Source of the DNA: Sporosarcina obsidiansis
Lineage (GTDB): Bacteria > Bacillota > Bacilli > Bacillales_A > Planococcaceae
DNA: 64,000 bases
Direction: 5' to 3'
Assembly (NCBI RefSeq): GCF_009651005.1
Contig: NZ_WHVW01000012.1
Span: 1-64,000, forward strand
The position numbers and the translations under genes are program-made. This document shows, piece by piece, positions 1 through 10,138 of this stretch. Numbering within the stretch: the first letter of the stretch is position 1; every line of letters begins with the position of its first letter. The notes under the pieces are model-generated. The model saw only the letters and a program-made list of their open reading frames with translations. It was not told the DNA's origin and made no database searches.

Positions 1-21
1 CTCTGATTTTAGTACCGAAAT

Positions 22-64
22 GACAAAAGGGTTGGAAATCGTTACGATTTCCAACCCTTTTGTC
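22..64. terminator. Perfect 20-bp inverted repeat, terminator
   Basis: A perfect 20-bp inverted repeat (22-41 and 45-64) with a 3-nt loop lies beyond prfB. It starts GACAAAAGGG and can act on either strand. Together with the hairpin at 74-101 it forms a tandem terminator downstream of prfB. Confidence 0.75.
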
Positions 65-73
65 TACAGTCTG

Positions 74-101
74 AGAAAAAGTGCATTTCTGCACTTTTTC
101 T
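74..101 (-). terminator. prfB terminator
   Basis: A 12-bp perfect stem AGAAAAAGTGCA with a 4-nt loop sits directly after the prfB stop codon. On the minus strand the stem closes in CTTTTTCT, a typical intrinsic terminator. Confidence 0.8.
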
Positions 102-103
102 AA

Positions 104-1208
104 TTAGGAAATTCTTGAACGGAGATAAGCATTGATAAATGGATCTAATTCCCCATCCATGACGGAACTGACATTTCCCGTTTCTTCGTTGGTTCGGTGG
201 TCTTTCACCATTGAGTATGGATGGAAAACGTAGGAGCGGATTTGACTGCCCCAACCGATTTCCTTTTGCTCACCACGGATATCAGCTAGACGTGCTTCCT
301 CTTCTTCTACCTTGATTTGATAAATTTTTGCTTTCAATAAATTCATCGCGCGTTCGCGGTTCTTGATCTGCGAACGTTCCGTCTGACACGTGACGATTGC
401 GCCTGTTGGGATGTGCGTCATCCGTACAGCAGAATCTGTCGTGTTGACGTGCTGTCCACCGGCACCGCTTGAACGGTACGTATCGACCTTAATATCTTCT
501 GTTTTAAGATCCAAATCGATATCGCCATCAAATTCTGGCATCACTTCGATGGATGAGAAGGAAGTATGACGTCTGCCTGAAGAGTCGAATGGTGAGATTC
601 GGACTAATCGATGGACGCCTTTCTCCGCTTTTAAGTATCCATAAGCATTATGCCCTTTGATTCCAAGTGTCACAGATTTCACGCCTGCTTCATCACCTGC
701 TTGATAATCAAGTGTTTCGACTTTAAAGCCATGATGTTCAGCCCAGCGAGTATACATGCGAAGCAACATCGATGCCCAGTCTTGAGATTCGGTACCGCCA
801 GCGCCTGAATGTATTTCCAACACCGCATTGTTCTTATCGAATTCATCGCTCAATAGCATCTGCAGATCGAATTTATCCATTCGTCCTTTAAACTCTTTTA
901 ATTCGGAAACCAACTCTTCTTGCAGCTCTTCATCTGCTTCTTCACGCAGTAACTCCAACGTCATTTCTAAATTTTCTTGCGTGTCATTCAAATCGTTGTA
1001 TTCGCCGACAATATCTTTTAATGCATTGGATTCTGAAATCACTTTTTGCGCAGCGTCTTGATCATCCCAAAACCCTGGCTCCATCATAATCTCATCTAAC
1101 TCCTGCATCCGAGCCTCTTTGTTTTCTAAGTCAAAGAGACCCCCTAAAGTCCGCTAATTTCTTAGCTGTTTTGTCGAGCTCGTTCCGAACATCGGATAAT
1201 TCCATCAT
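104..1208 (-). CDS. prfB: Peptide chain release factor 2 (programmed +1 frameshift)
   Basis: RF2 recognises UGA and UAA stop codons in the ribosomal A site and triggers peptide release. The long frame carries the GGQ loop ([12 protein letters not shown], needed for peptidyl-tRNA hydrolysis) and a class-I release-factor core. The gene starts upstream at 1208 with an AGGAGG Shine-Dalgarno 8 nt away; the first 25 codons (MMELSDVR...) are in another frame that ends in TGA at 1133-1131. A +1 shift at CTT-TGA-C joins the frames to give about 367 residues, close to the Bacillus protein. The shift autoregulates RF2, because low RF2 makes the ribosome pause on its own stop codon. It lies directly downstream of secA, as in B. 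subtilis. A caller that ignores the shift would give a shortened protein starting near 1108. Confidence 0.97.
1130..1146 (-). promoter_or_regulatory. prfB programmed +1 frameshift site
   Basis: On the coding strand the site reads TAGGGGGTCTCTTTGAC. It has an internal Shine-Dalgarno-like AGGGGG three nucleotides before the slippery CTT codon, followed by in-frame TGA and a C. This is the canonical RF2 frameshift signal. Translation continues in the +1 frame with GAC (Asp). Confidence 0.95.
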
Positions 1209-1238
1209 AATTGTTTCCTCCTGAGTGATTGTTTCTAG

Positions 1239-3737
1239 TTACGCTTTGCCGTGACAGTTTTTATACTTTTTACCGCTACCACACGGACAAGGATCGTTGC
1301 GACCAATATTGACTGCACGTCGAACTGGTTTTTTACGAACCGGCTCTCCGCCTTCTTTCGGGTTGTTCGCTTGCCCTTTTGCTACTTCTTCTCGCTCCAA
1401 GTTGTTGCGGATTTCTGCCTTCATCACATACTTCGTCGCATCATTTTCGATAGACGTCAGCATATCCTCAAACATCGCAAACCCTTCTGCCTGGTACTCA
1501 CGCAATGGGTCAGTCTGTCCATATGCACGTAAATGAATTCCGTTTCGAAGTTGATCCATCGCATCAATATGATCCATCCATTTCGTATCAATTGCGCGCA
1601 ATAAAACCACTTTCTCGAATTCACGCATGCGTTCTTCGGACATTTCTTCTTCTTTCTCATTATAGCGCTCTATCACCAAATCGTGAATAAAGGATTGCAG
1701 CTCTTCAGGAGATTTCTCTTCCAAATCAGCAATCGTCACCCGATCTTCAGATAGTAGATTCGCTTCTAAATAATCTTTCATTCCTTTTGCATTGACGTGA
1801 TTTTCTTCTGTATGAAGAGCGACCACACGTGCAATGACAGAGTCCAGCATTCCTTCTAAAACAGGACGAATATTATCGGAACTTAACACTTCATTACGCT
1901 CTTTATAGATGACTTCACGTTGCTGACGCAGCACATCATCGTACTGCAATAAACGTTTCCGAGCATCGAAGTTATTTCCTTCTACTCGTTTTTGAGCTGA
2001 TTCCACAGAACGCGACACCATTTTGGATTGGATTGGCGTCGTATCATCCATACCGAGTTTCGTCATCATTGATTTCATTTGTTCCGAACCGAAGCGGCGC
2101 ATCAACTCATCCTCGAGTGATAAATAAAACTGTGTCACCCCAGGGTCTCCTTGACGTCCGGAACGACCACGTAGCTGGTTATCGATACGTCTCGACTCAT
2201 GTCGTTCTGTACCAATGACCGCAAGTCCTCCGACATCTTGAATATGATCGCCGAGTTTAATATCGGTACCACGACCCGCCATATTCGTCGCAATCGTGAC
2301 CGCACCTTTTTTACCCGCGTCCAAGATAATTTGTGCTTCACTCTCATGGTTTTTGGCATTCAAAACGTTATGCGGAATTCCATATTTTTTCAAGAAATTC
2401 GAAATAATTTCTGACGTTTCAATCGCGACCGTACCAACCAACACGGGCTGTCCTTTTTCGTGGCGTTGTTTAATATCTTCTGCCACCGCTTTATACTTTC
2501 CATCCATTGAGGCATAGATTAAATCTGGACGGTCGTCACGCGCAATCGGTTTATTTGTTGGAATGGCAATGACATTCATATTGTAAATATTACGGAATTC
2601 TTCTTCCTCAGTTTTCGCTGTACCTGTCATACCGGCAAGCTTTTCATACATACGGAAATAGTTCTGGAATGTAATGGTCGCAAGTGTCATCGATTCGTTC
2701 TGAACTTCCAAGCCTTCCTTTGCTTCGATTGCTTGGTGTAAACCGTCACTATAACGACGACCTTTCATTAAACGACCGGTGAAGGAGTCAACAATGACAA
2801 CCTCGCCTTCTTCCACAACATAGTCTACGTCATTATGCATACTGACATGCGCTTTTAATGACTGATTGATCGCATGATTCAACGTGACATGTTGCAGATC
2901 AAACAAGTTGTCAATACTGAACGCTTTCTCTGCTTTTTCAATACCTGCCTCTGTCAAAACGACACCTTTTGTCGATTCGTCAAATGAGTAGTCTTCCTCT
3001 TTTTTCAAAGTAATGACGAAGCGATTTGCCAAGCGGTACAACTCTTGAGCTTTCGCAGCTTGGCCCGAAATGATTAACGGTGTACGGGCTTCATCGACCA
3101 AAATAGAGTCAACTTCATCGATGACAGCGAAATGAAGTGGCCGCTGAACTTTATGCTCATTATATAGCACCATATTGTCGCGTAAATAATCAAAACCTAG
3201 TTCATTATTCGTACTATACGTCACATCAGCTTCATACGCTTCTCGTTTTTCTTCTTTGCCCATGCTGTTCAAGTTCAAGCCGACTGTCATCCCTAGAAAT
3301 TCATACAATTGTCCCATTTCAGCAGCATCTCGGCTTGCTAAGTATTCGTTAACCGTCACGACATGAACGCCTTTTGACGTCAGAGCATTCAAATAAACGG
3401 CAAGTGTCGAAGTCAATGTCTTCCCTTCACCCGTTTTCATCTCCGCAATATTTCCTTCATTCAGTGCGGCTGCGCCCATGATCTGCACACGGAACGGGTA
3501 GAGCCCGAGCACACGACGAGCGGCTTCGCGAACGACGGCAAATGCTTCGACTTGCAAGTCTTCTACTGTTGCGCCTTCTTGATAGCGCGCTTTAAATTCA
3601 TCTGTCTTGGCCATCAGTTGTTCATCAGAAAGCTGCTCCATTTGAGAAGCCAATGCTTCTACTTGATCAGCAATTTTTTCAAGACGCTTCAAGTCACGTT
3701 TATTCGGATCAAACATTTTATTCAATACGCCAAGCAT
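1239..3737 (-). CDS. secA: Preprotein translocase ATPase SecA
   Basis: SecA is the ATP-driven motor that pushes unfolded preproteins through SecYEG at the membrane. The 832-residue length is typical for Firmicute SecA. Visible are the Walker A segment [11 protein letters not shown] near residue 100, the [15 protein letters not shown] region of the DEAD motor, the preprotein-crosslinking region, the second motor motif [12 protein letters not shown], and the C-terminal SEC-C zinc motif [14 protein letters not shown]. The ATG at 3737 follows a GAGGATG ribosome-binding site. prfB follows after 30 nt, so the two are probably cotranscribed. Nothing is missing or broken. Confidence 0.98.
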   Translation of the reverse strand: MLGVLNKMFDPNKRDLKRLEKIADQVEALASQMEQLSDEQLMAKTDEFKARYQEGATVEDLQVEAFAVVREAARRVLGLYPFRVQIMGAAALNEGNIAEMKTGEGKTLTSTLAVYLNALTSKGVHVVTVNEYLASRDAAEMGQLYEFLGMTVGLNLNSMGKEEKREAYEADVTYSTNNELGFDYLRDNMVLYNEHKVQRPLHFAVIDEVDSILVDEARTPLIISGQAAKAQELYRLANRFVITLKKEEDYSFDESTKGVVLTEAGIEKAEKAFSIDNLFDLQHVTLNHAINQSLKAHVSMHNDVDYVVEEGEVVIVDSFTGRLMKGRRYSDGLHQAIEAKEGLEVQNESMTLATITFQNYFRMYEKLAGMTGTAKTEEEEFRNIYNMNVIAIPTNKPIARDDRPDLIYASMDGKYKAVAEDIKQRHEKGQPVLVGTVAIETSEIISNFLKKYGIPHNVLNAKNHESEAQIILDAGKKGAVTIATNMAGRGTDIKLGDHIQDVGGLAVIGTERHESRRIDNQLRGRSGRQGDPGVTQFYLSLEDELMRRFGSEQMKSMMTKLGMDDTTPIQSKMVSRSVESAQKRVEGNNFDARKRLLQYDDVLRQQREVIYKERNEVLSSDNIRPVLEGMLDSVIARVVALHTEENHVNAKGMKDYLEANLLSEDRVTIADLEEKSPEELQSFIHDLVIERYNEKEEEMSEERMREFEKVVLLRAIDTKWMDHIDAMDQLRNGIHLRAYGQTDPLREYQAEGFAMFEDMLTSIENDATKYVMKAEIRNNLEREEVAKGQANNPKEGGEPVRKKPVRRAVNIGRNDPCPCGSGKKYKNCHGKA

Positions 3738-3872
3738 TTATGTCACATCCTCATAACTTCATCAATCAGCAGGAATTCCCGCCAGTTGTTAGTTCTTTGC
3801 AATTTTCAATAAGACGGATTTGAGTCACACTCCATTTTAACACTGTAAAAAGCCTGGTGCAAATGGTCCGTC

Positions 3873-3909
3873 ATATAAAAAAACAAGCCCAGCGTAGCTG
3901 AGCTTGTAT
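3873..3909 (-). terminator. hpf terminator
   Basis: On the minus strand ACAAGCTCAGC-TAC-GCTGGGCTTGT is followed by a run of seven T. It directly follows the hpf stop codon and separates hpf from secA. The remaining 130 nt before secA show no further feature. Confidence 0.85.
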
Positions 3910-3920
3910 ACATCGCCATA

Positions 3921-4481
3921 TTAGTTTGTTTCAATCAGACCGTAGCGGCCGTCTTTACGTTTGTAAACAATATGCGTGCCATCGGATTCTGCATCTGTGA
4001 AGATGAAGAAGTTGTGGCCCAGCATGTTCATTTGAAGGATGGCTTCTTCTTGATCCATTGGTTTCAAATCGAATTGCTTCGTGCGTACTACATCGAAGTC
4101 ATTCTCGTCTTCAATTTGTTCTTCCGCGTTGTTGTTACCTTCAACCGCTTGGAAAAATGCGGCTATACCTTCACGCTCACGTGCTTTTCGGTTAACACGT
4201 GTTTTATATTTACGAATTTGACGCTCGAGCTTGTCGACGATCAAGTCTACAGCAGCATACATATCGTTGTGACGCTCCTCTGCACGAAGTGTCAAATTCT
4301 TCATTGGAATCGTTACTTCCACCTTTGTTTGCTTATCATTGTACACTTTCAAATTTACATGAGCTGTCGCGTTTGTACTTTCTGTAAAATAACGCTCCAG
4401 TTTATCAATTTTCTTTTCAACATACTCCCGAATTGCTGGAGTGACATCGATATTTTCACCGCGGATATTGAAGTCTAACAT
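3921..4481 (-). CDS. hpf: Ribosome hibernation promoting factor (long form)
   Basis: Long HPF binds the 30S decoding region and dimerises 70S ribosomes into inactive 100S particles in stationary phase or stress. The 186 residues comprise an N-terminal S30AE domain (about 1-100, starting MLDFNIRGENIDVTPAIREY), a linker, and the C-terminal dimerisation domain (about 125-186, ending in GRYGLIETN). That two-domain length distinguishes it from the short HPF of enterobacteria. It is monocistronic, with its own terminator and an apparent double stress/stationary promoter at 4515-4551. The position upstream of secA matches yvyD of B. subtilis. Confidence 0.96.
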   Translation of the reverse strand: MLDFNIRGENIDVTPAIREYVEKKIDKLERYFTESTNATAHVNLKVYNDKQTKVEVTIPMKNLTLRAEERHNDMYAAVDLIVDKLERQIRKYKTRVNRKAREREGIAAFFQAVEGNNNAEEQIEDENDFDVVRTKQFDLKPMDQEEAILQMNMLGHNFFIFTDAESDGTHIVYKRKDGRYGLIETN

Positions 4482-4514
4482 ATGAACTCCTCCTTTAATT
4501 GAACCTTATTAGTA

Positions 4515-4551
4515 TACTTCTTCATAGTACCCTTAAATACCTTCTACAAAC
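4515..4551 (-). promoter_or_regulatory. hpf: Overlapping SigB-type and SigH-type promoter of hpf
   Basis: SigB-like elements are GTTTGT (4551-4546), a 13-nt spacer and GGGTAC (4532-4527). In the same stretch SigH-like elements are GAAGGTATT (4544-4536), a 12-nt spacer and GAAGAAGTA (4523-4515). B. subtilis yvyD is known to be under dual SigB/SigH control, which supports this visual match. The transcription start is not proven. Confidence 0.6.
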
Positions 4552-4658
4552 TTGAGAAATTTGGTGAAATTCCTGGAATCTTTGTATAAATAGAAAATCA
4601 GTCACATCTAAGTTCTAATTCTCTACATCCTATCCCCGTAAATCGTTCAATGTACTAC

Positions 4659-5030
4659 TTACTCTACATTTTTCCCCGCACGTGTGTACTGTTTCAATTC
4701 TTGCACGATTAGGTCATCTACTTGCTGTTCCTCGCCGAATTCGAACCCATATTGAAAGCCGCGTTCAAAAGCATGTTTCCAAACCACATGACCTATAATC
4801 TCAAACGGATGCTGATAGAGAGTGAACTCCAGTTGTAGGTCGAGCTTTTGGGATTGAAGAGGTAGATCAAGAAATGTAAAAAACTTCACGCCACCTGTAC
4901 TGATATCCAATAATTCGCATTCCCCTTCATTGGACAATGTTTTGTCTTTATTTTGTAACTGAATCCGAAATCTCGCGGGAAGATGTGGATTGAATTCGTA
5001 TCTAAAGTAATCATGCCGATTGTAGCGCAT
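4659..5030 (-). CDS. PilZ-like domain protein
   Basis: A 123-residue soluble protein made of a single PilZ-like beta-barrel. PilZ domains bind cyclic di-GMP through an N-terminal RxxxR and a DxSxxG motif. Here DISTGG is present near residue 43. The Arg motif is degenerate: Arg residues at 2, 5 and 10 do not give RxxxR spacing, so nucleotide binding is uncertain. An AAAGGAG ribosome-binding site precedes the ATG. It lies just downstream of the fliD-fliS-fliT terminator, suggesting a motility role by context only. It could be a degenerate PilZ acting as a protein-interaction domain. Confidence 0.7.
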   Translation of the reverse strand: MRYNRHDYFRYEFNPHLPARFRIQLQNKDKTLSNEGECELLDISTGGVKFFTFLDLPLQSQKLDLQLEFTLYQHPFEIIGHVVWKHAFERGFQYGFEFGEEQQVDDLIVQELKQYTRAGKNVE

Positions 5031-5062
5031 TCTGGTTTCTCCTTTCTTTCAAACCGGATATG

Positions 5063-5095
5063 TAAAAAACCGAAAGAGAGACACTCTCTTCCGGT
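5063..5095 (-). terminator. flaG-fliDST operon terminator
   Basis: On the minus strand ACCGGAAGAGAG-TGTC-TCTCTTTCGGT is followed by TTTTTT, directly after the fliT-like stop codon. Confidence 0.85.
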
Positions 5096-5097
5096 CT

Positions 5098-5451
5098 TCA
5101 TTGCTTTGTATCATAATAGGCACCGTCTTGAATCATCTTGCCATACGGGTTTACATAGCTATTGATATTTTCTTTTTTTGATTGGGCTTCTGAAATATTC
5201 ATGCGTATTTCTTTCGTAAAGCGAGAGAGAGATACTTGCACTTCTTTTTCAAGTTCCATCAATTCTTGACCAGCCTCTTCTTCTTCAGGTGAGAAAGGCT
5301 TAGCGATATGTGCTTGTAGCTTGTCGCGATCATCTAGCAACTGCTCAATCTGTAAAATCACGTCATCTCGCTGTGATTCTTCCACTTGTTTCGTCAGTGC
5401 TATTAATTTTAGTGACCGTTCACGCCAAGCCGTCATGGCAGGACGGATCAT
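5098..5451 (-). CDS. fliT: FliT-like flagellar export chaperone
   Basis: The 117-residue protein is almost entirely charged alpha-helix (MIRPAMTAWRERSLKLI at the start), as in FliT, the chaperone for the filament cap FliD. I chose the ATG at 5451 because it overlaps the fliS stop in an ATGA arrangement, which indicates translational coupling; the longer open frame starting inside fliS lacks a ribosome-binding site. Length matches B. subtilis FliT (113 residues). Sequence similarity in this family is low, so the call rests mainly on position (third after fliD and fliS) and helical content. The operon terminator follows immediately. Confidence 0.8.
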   Translation of the reverse strand: MIRPAMTAWRERSLKLIALTKQVEESQRDDVILQIEQLLDDRDKLQAHIAKPFSPEEEEAGQELMELEKEVQVSLSRFTKEIRMNISEAQSKKENINSYVNPYGKMIQDGAYYDTKQ

Positions 5452-5849
5452 ATCTCGCTCACATTGGCATATTGTTTTTGACGGTTCACTTGGATGACCT
5501 GCTTCCACGTATCGCGGAATTCAGTTATAATGCCTGCTGCTTCATCGAACAAAGCTGGGTCATTTTTGATATTGCCATCGATTAGACGACTGTTGACAAA
5601 CTCATACAGCACTAACATATTCTTCGCAACCGGATAAGATGTATCCAACGTCAACATCAATTCTGTCACAATGGCTTGCGCTTTTTGGATTGCTATATTC
5701 TTTTCTTCAAGTTTACCTTGTTCCAATGCTTTTTTCCCCTGTTGAATAAACTTGAGGCATCCGTTGTAAAGCATCAATGTCAATTCGCCAGGCGTAGAAG
5801 TCGTCACCGAGTTGTTTTGATATGCTGCATAAGGATTGTTACTAGCCAT
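5448..5849 (-). CDS. fliS: Flagellin-specific chaperone FliS
   Basis: FliS holds newly made flagellin in an unfolded state for export and, in Bacillus, connects to the FliW-CsrA circuit. The 133 residues match the family length exactly. The N-terminus carries NPYAAYQNNSVTTSTPGELT, whose PGELTLMLYNG continuation is the family signature. Four helices follow, ending in FRDTWKQVIQ. An AAGGAG site precedes the ATG. It lies 36 nt after fliD and overlaps fliT by 4 nt. A divergent FliS-like paralogue is at 57361-57759. Confidence 0.95.
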   Translation of the reverse strand: MASNNPYAAYQNNSVTTSTPGELTLMLYNGCLKFIQQGKKALEQGKLEEKNIAIQKAQAIVTELMLTLDTSYPVAKNMLVLYEFVNSRLIDGNIKNDPALFDEAAGIITEFRDTWKQVIQVNRQKQYANVSEI

Positions 5850-5885
5850 TTTAAGTCATTCTCCTTTTTTTCTTACAAAGTTTCA

Positions 5886-7421
5886 TTACATTCCGCCGCC
5901 AAACGATTGCATTAACTGTGCAGATTGTGCATTTGCTCGCTGGATAGCGTTCTCCATTGCATTGAACTGTTTCCAATAACGAGTTTCCATCATTTGCAAT
6001 TTATATTCGAACCGTTCGATTTGTTTGTCAAAGTTTTTTAAGGAACGTCCTAATGCGAAGGTGTCGTTGACTGCTGTAGATGTGCCTGCTTTTTCTGTAA
6101 TACTCTTTTGAGCGGTTTGTATCTCTTTTCGATAATCCTGTGCAATACCAGAGTTTTTAGGATTTTCTTTATCTTCTCGTCCGATTAGATCATATACAGC
6201 GTTTGGATTTTCAGCTATCTTTTCACGCAATTTATCCTCATTGATAGTTAACTTTCCATTATCTGAATAGCTTTTAGAAGGCTCAATTCCCAAGTCTTTA
6301 AGACTCATTTTGATCTTATTTCCATCCTTATCCGTTGTTTCCACAACCTTCGTCATGATAGAACGAAGATTTGTAAGCATACTAGAGATAGCGGGATCAT
6401 TCCGTAACGTACCACTTTTCGCCTTTTCTTCCCACAGCTCGATTTCTTTTTCTTTCATATCTTTTTTCTGTTCGTCTGAAAGAGGGGGGAAATCTCTATA
6501 ATTTTTCTCTTTAATTTTGCTGTTTAGATTCGCAATTAATTCATTGTAGTCATTTACGAATTGCGTAACTGTGTCTACTACTTTGTCTGAATCCGTAGAC
6601 GAACTAAACGTAACTGGTGCATCAGTCTTCTGTTTTAACGTAACTTCGAATCCACTAATTTGAAATGTGTTGGATGTACGTTGTGTTTCAAGGCCGTTAA
6701 AAACAAATATAGCGTTCTCTCCATTATTGTTGGATTTAACACTTCCTTTTGTTTCAGCCTTATCTCCGGTAACAATAACTTCAGCGTCTATTTTCAAAGC
6801 TTTAGCTAAACTTCCACTAACCTCAATGTATCCCTCGCCACTCTCTTTTGCAGACATAGAAATTGTACCGGTATGTGAATCATAAAACGCGTTAACATTT
6901 CCATCTTTGTTAATTTTCTTTAAAGCCGACTCGATTGTGTCTTCAGCATCCAATTCGATCTTTACTTCTTCTTTGCCTGGCACTTTAATAATAATTTCTC
7001 CGCTTGACAGACCGTCACTTAATTCACTTAATTTAACTGTTTTAATTTCAGCATCTGTCAATTTATCTGTTTTACCATTAAGATGAATTTCTCCACCTTG
7101 CAAATTGGCTTGTTTAGCCAATTGCTTAACTTCTAACGTACCAGAAAAATCGCTTGAACCACTCACTGACCGAATACTTACTGCATTTTCATCCGAAACG
7201 TTCACATTCTTATACATATAATTTTTCTGCAATATCACATTATCTAACAACTTATCACTAAGCTTCCGTAAATCCAGATTCGTACTACGATAATCTTCCA
7301 TCTGCCATGTAGTATATTGTTTCTTTTGTGTAATTTTATCAAGTGGGATCCGGTGCGCTTTCATCATATCCCTAATAATTGTTTCTGTATCCATTCCGGA
7401 TGCTAAACCACCGATTCTCAT
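5886..7421 (-). CDS. fliD: Flagellar filament cap protein FliD
   Basis: FliD (HAP2) forms the distal cap that folds flagellin subunits into the growing filament. The 511 residues start MRIGGLASGMDTETII, the typical FliD_N signature. The N- and C-terminal coiled-coil regions (about 1-100 and 410-511) flank variable beta domains, and the C-terminus ends in the helix NAQSAQLMQSFGGGM. A GAGGTG site is 6 nt from the ATG. It is the second gene of flaG-fliD-fliS-fliT, transcribed from a SigD-like promoter at 7857-7883. The variable middle is rich in Lys, Glu and Ser. Confidence 0.95.
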   Translation of the reverse strand: MRIGGLASGMDTETIIRDMMKAHRIPLDKITQKKQYTTWQMEDYRSTNLDLRKLSDKLLDNVILQKNYMYKNVNVSDENAVSIRSVSGSSDFSGTLEVKQLAKQANLQGGEIHLNGKTDKLTDAEIKTVKLSELSDGLSSGEIIIKVPGKEEVKIELDAEDTIESALKKINKDGNVNAFYDSHTGTISMSAKESGEGYIEVSGSLAKALKIDAEVIVTGDKAETKGSVKSNNNGENAIFVFNGLETQRTSNTFQISGFEVTLKQKTDAPVTFSSSTDSDKVVDTVTQFVNDYNELIANLNSKIKEKNYRDFPPLSDEQKKDMKEKEIELWEEKAKSGTLRNDPAISSMLTNLRSIMTKVVETTDKDGNKIKMSLKDLGIEPSKSYSDNGKLTINEDKLREKIAENPNAVYDLIGREDKENPKNSGIAQDYRKEIQTAQKSITEKAGTSTAVNDTFALGRSLKNFDKQIERFEYKLQMMETRYWKQFNAMENAIQRANAQSAQLMQSFGGGM

Positions 7422-7439
7422 ATGCGTAACACCTCTTCG

Positions 7440-7814
7440 TTAAATTTTTCGATCCACTAATAATCCGACGAAATCTTTCATTGCTGCGTACATATCCATC
7501 AATTTTTTTGGTGGAATTTCACGTACGACTTCATCTGTCTTGGAATCTACAATTGTTACATAGTATTCATTTAGCTTATCATGAAATTTGAATCGTAGTT
7601 GGGTATTGACACTTTCCAAAAACTTATTCATGCCGTCGGTCAACTGCTGTGCTTCAGCCTTCGTTAGTTCTTTCTGTTCTTCAGGCGACGGTTGTTGCCT
7701 GAAGTCTTTAATTGGCTGGACTTCTGGTATTGCTCTTTCATTTTCAATGGACGCACTCTCATAAGTTGTCTGCACTGGTTGCGGCGTTGGTCCACTGCCT
7801 ATTCGGCTTACCAT
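7440..7814 (-). CDS. flaG: FlaG family flagellar protein
   Basis: A 124-residue FlaG-family protein. Members influence filament length and sit with fliD in many genomes (yvyC in B. subtilis). The N-terminal half is Pro/Gln/Glu-rich and probably disordered. The C-terminal half (about 60-124) has the conserved FlaG fold with LRFKFHDKLNEYYVTIVD and VVREIPPKKLMDMYAAM. The ATG at 7814 is 18 nt before fliD on the coding strand. It is the first gene downstream of a SigD-like promoter. Confidence 0.9.
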   Translation of the reverse strand: MVSRIGSGPTPQPVQTTYESASIENERAIPEVQPIKDFRQQPSPEEQKELTKAEAQQLTDGMNKFLESVNTQLRFKFHDKLNEYYVTIVDSKTDEVVREIPPKKLMDMYAAMKDFVGLLVDRKI

Positions 7815-7856
7815 ACACGGAACCCCCCGTCTTCAAATCAACATTCGTTACTTATT

Positions 7857-7883
7857 CTATCGGTTTCAAACCATAGATGTTGA
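7857..7883 (-). promoter_or_regulatory. SigD-type promoter of flaG-fliDST
   Basis: TCAA (7883-7880), 15-nt spacer, ACCGATAG (7864-7857), close to the SigD consensus TAAA-N15-GCCGATAA. It lies 43 nt upstream of flaG, as expected for late flagellar genes. Confidence 0.65.
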
Positions 7884-8100
7884 GCATTCCAAATGAAAAA
7901 CTTCCACATCAGACTGTCTAGTTCCTATTTACGATGCACATCTATTAGTGCAACAGAATCTATAGGGTAGAATAATAAACCTAAATAAATTTATTATTTT
8001 CAAAATTACAACTAGTTTTATCCCACAATATTAACATCTATAGAAGCCAAAAGTATTGTATGATAGTGAACACATATACGAAAAAAGGAGCATGTGAAAA

Positions 8101-10068
8101 ATGTTTCATTCCATTAAAACCAAGATGATTTTACTCGTTATTGTACTTGTCAGTGGAGGCGTTTTCACAATGACTGCCGTCAGCAGTTGGCTTGTTAAAG
8201 AACGTACCGAGAAAACTATTATCGAATCTAGCAGCACACTCTTAAATGAAATGAGCAGTGCCATCGAAGCAGATTTACTACAATATAGTAAAGGACTTGA
8301 GTTGCTGACTGATTCCGAGGAAATAAACGGTGCTACCGCGACGCAAGGACAAGCTGAATTGGTGAATGCACTTGATCATGTATTGTCCGTCTATCCGAAT
8401 GTATCTAGTACCTACGTCTCCTTCACAACAAAAGAGACGACGATTCGTCCATATGTTGACTTGACAGGATTTGACCCTACCACACGTGAATGGTATCAAA
8501 ATGCGGTAGGACAGCCAGACCAAGTACATTGGACAAAGCCCTATGTAGATGAAGCAACAGGGAATTTTGTCATTAGTGCTTCGAAGGCTGTGATGAATGA
8601 AGGAACACTTGTAGGCGCTTTGGGATTGGATATTCAATTATCTACCTTGACTTCTGACATTTCTGCTAGCGACATTCCTTATAAAGGCTATCCATTTATC
8701 TTGGACGCCGATGGAACAGCGATTGCACATCCTTCTTTAGTTGGCGAGAACTTAATGGAGCGGGATTATGTAGCCAAAATGTATCAACAAGAACAAGGTC
8801 ATCACAATTTTAATCAAGATGGTACAGAAAAAGTGGATATGTTCACAACGATTCCTAACTTCGGTTGGAAACTCGGTGTAGTTTATGAGGAATCCAATAT
8901 GCAAGCGTTAGCAGCAGGCTTGCGAAATGTCATGATCATGGCTGCAGTCATTACGTTGTCTATTCTGACCATTGTGCTATTTATCTTCATTAGCCGTGTA
9001 TTGAAGCCAATTTTCCGCTTACAGGAAAAAGTACAAGATGTTGCGAACGGTGATTTGACTGTACGAAGCGGTATCCAATCAAATGATGAAATTGGTGGAC
9101 TAGCCAAAGGGTTTGATCAGATGTTAGAACAGATGAATGGCTTAATCTCGACTGTTACGAACTCCGCATCCAATGTGCTCGCCAGTTCGCAAAACTTAAG
9201 TGCGATCTCTGAAGAAACAAATGCGACGAGTGAGGAAATCGCCCATTCATTACAAGAAATTACGACAGGCGCTTCCAAGTCAGCAGAAAATGCCGAAATC
9301 GTTACAACGCGTGCCGACTTGCTTAATCAGCAAATTAAAGAAGCTAATGAAACGGCTGCTGAAATGGCGAATCTTGCTTCAGAAGCGGTTTCATTTAACG
9401 CAGATGGACGCTCCCAAATGGGAATTCTGAAGCACTCTTTCCATGATTGGAACGAAGATCTTGAGCAGATGGGTGGCGTGATCGGTACGCTGGAAGAGAA
9501 AGTAAAAGCAATCAGTTCGGTCATAGACGCGATAACTGATATCTCTTCCCAAACTAATTTATTGGCGCTTAACGCAAGTATCGAAGCAGCTAGAGCCGGA
9601 GAGCATGGAAAAGGCTTTGCGGTTGTTGCCAATGAAGTCCGCCAACTCGCGGAACAATCTGCCCGTTCTGCAGAACAAGTACGTTTTACAATTCAGGAAT
9701 TACAGGAAGGCACACAGCTTGTTACGCAGCAAATGACGGGAACAAGGGAAACATTCGAGCGTCAGAGTGGGGTTGTACAAGACACAGAAGGTATCTTCGA
9801 GCGAATTTCTAGTTTCATTAATGACATGCAAACGCGGATTCAAAGTGTCACAGAAGCCCTTCAAGAAATGGATATTCATAAAAACGATGTCTCTGATCAA
9901 ATACAGAACTTACTAGCAACGACAGAGGAATCCGCTGCCGCTTGTGAAGAAGTTAATGCCTCCACTGCTGAACAATTACACGCCATCGGAAATGTGGCCG
10001 AAGCGGCAGAAACATTGACGCGGCTTAGTGAGGATTTGAGCTTGGCGGTTGAACGTTTTAAGGTGTAA
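8101..10068 (+). CDS. Methyl-accepting chemotaxis protein with dCache sensor
   Basis: A transmembrane chemoreceptor that passes ligand occupancy to CheA/CheW. In its 655 residues: first membrane helix about 8-30; extracellular double-Cache domain about 35-275; second membrane helix about 280-302; HAMP about 303-355; cytoplasmic signalling coiled coil to the end with the hairpin tip [20 protein letters not shown]. The sensor has [13 protein letters not shown] followed by a KPYVDEATG stretch and GLDIQL, which resembles the amino-acid-binding motif of dCache_1 receptors, so an amino-acid ligand is a reasonable inference. An AAAGGAG site is 10 nt from the ATG. No SigD-type promoter was found; the upstream 200 nt are AT-rich. 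Confidence 0.95.
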   Translation: MFHSIKTKMILLVIVLVSGGVFTMTAVSSWLVKERTEKTIIESSSTLLNEMSSAIEADLLQYSKGLELLTDSEEINGATATQGQAELVNALDHVLSVYPNVSSTYVSFTTKETTIRPYVDLTGFDPTTREWYQNAVGQPDQVHWTKPYVDEATGNFVISASKAVMNEGTLVGALGLDIQLSTLTSDISASDIPYKGYPFILDADGTAIAHPSLVGENLMERDYVAKMYQQEQGHHNFNQDGTEKVDMFTTIPNFGWKLGVVYEESNMQALAAGLRNVMIMAAVITLSILTIVLFIFISRVLKPIFRLQEKVQDVANGDLTVRSGIQSNDEIGGLAKGFDQMLEQMNGLISTVTNSASNVLASSQNLSAISEETNATSEEIAHSLQEITTGASKSAENAEIVTTRADLLNQQIKEANETAAEMANLASEAVSFNADGRSQMGILKHSFHDWNEDLEQMGGVIGTLEEKVKAISSVIDAITDISSQTNLLALNASIEAARAGEHGKGFAVVANEVRQLAEQSARSAEQVRFTIQELQEGTQLVTQQMTGTRETFERQSGVVQDTEGIFERISSFINDMQTRIQSVTEALQEMDIHKNDVSDQIQNLLATTEESAAACEEVNASTAEQLHAIGNVAEAAETLTRLSEDLSLAVERFKV

Positions 10069-10095
10069 TGAAGAAGTAATTAGAAACAAGTGGAG

Positions 10096-10134
10096 CTGTC
10101 CTGAAAGTGAAATATCTTTCAGTGGCAGTTTTTT
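10096..10134 (+). terminator. Terminator of the first chemoreceptor gene
   Basis: CTGTCCTGAAAG and CTTTCAGTGGCAG form a stem around an 8-nt loop, followed by TTTTTT on the plus strand. Confidence 0.75.
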
Positions 10135-10138
10135 GCAG

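Noticed and set aside
3972..4478. 168-codon frame antisense to hpf
   Set aside because: Fully inside hpf on the other strand, no ribosome-binding site, and composition typical of antisense shadow.
8041..8100. SigD promoter before the first chemoreceptor
   Set aside because: No CCGATA-like element at the right spacing; only weak SigA-like hexamers.
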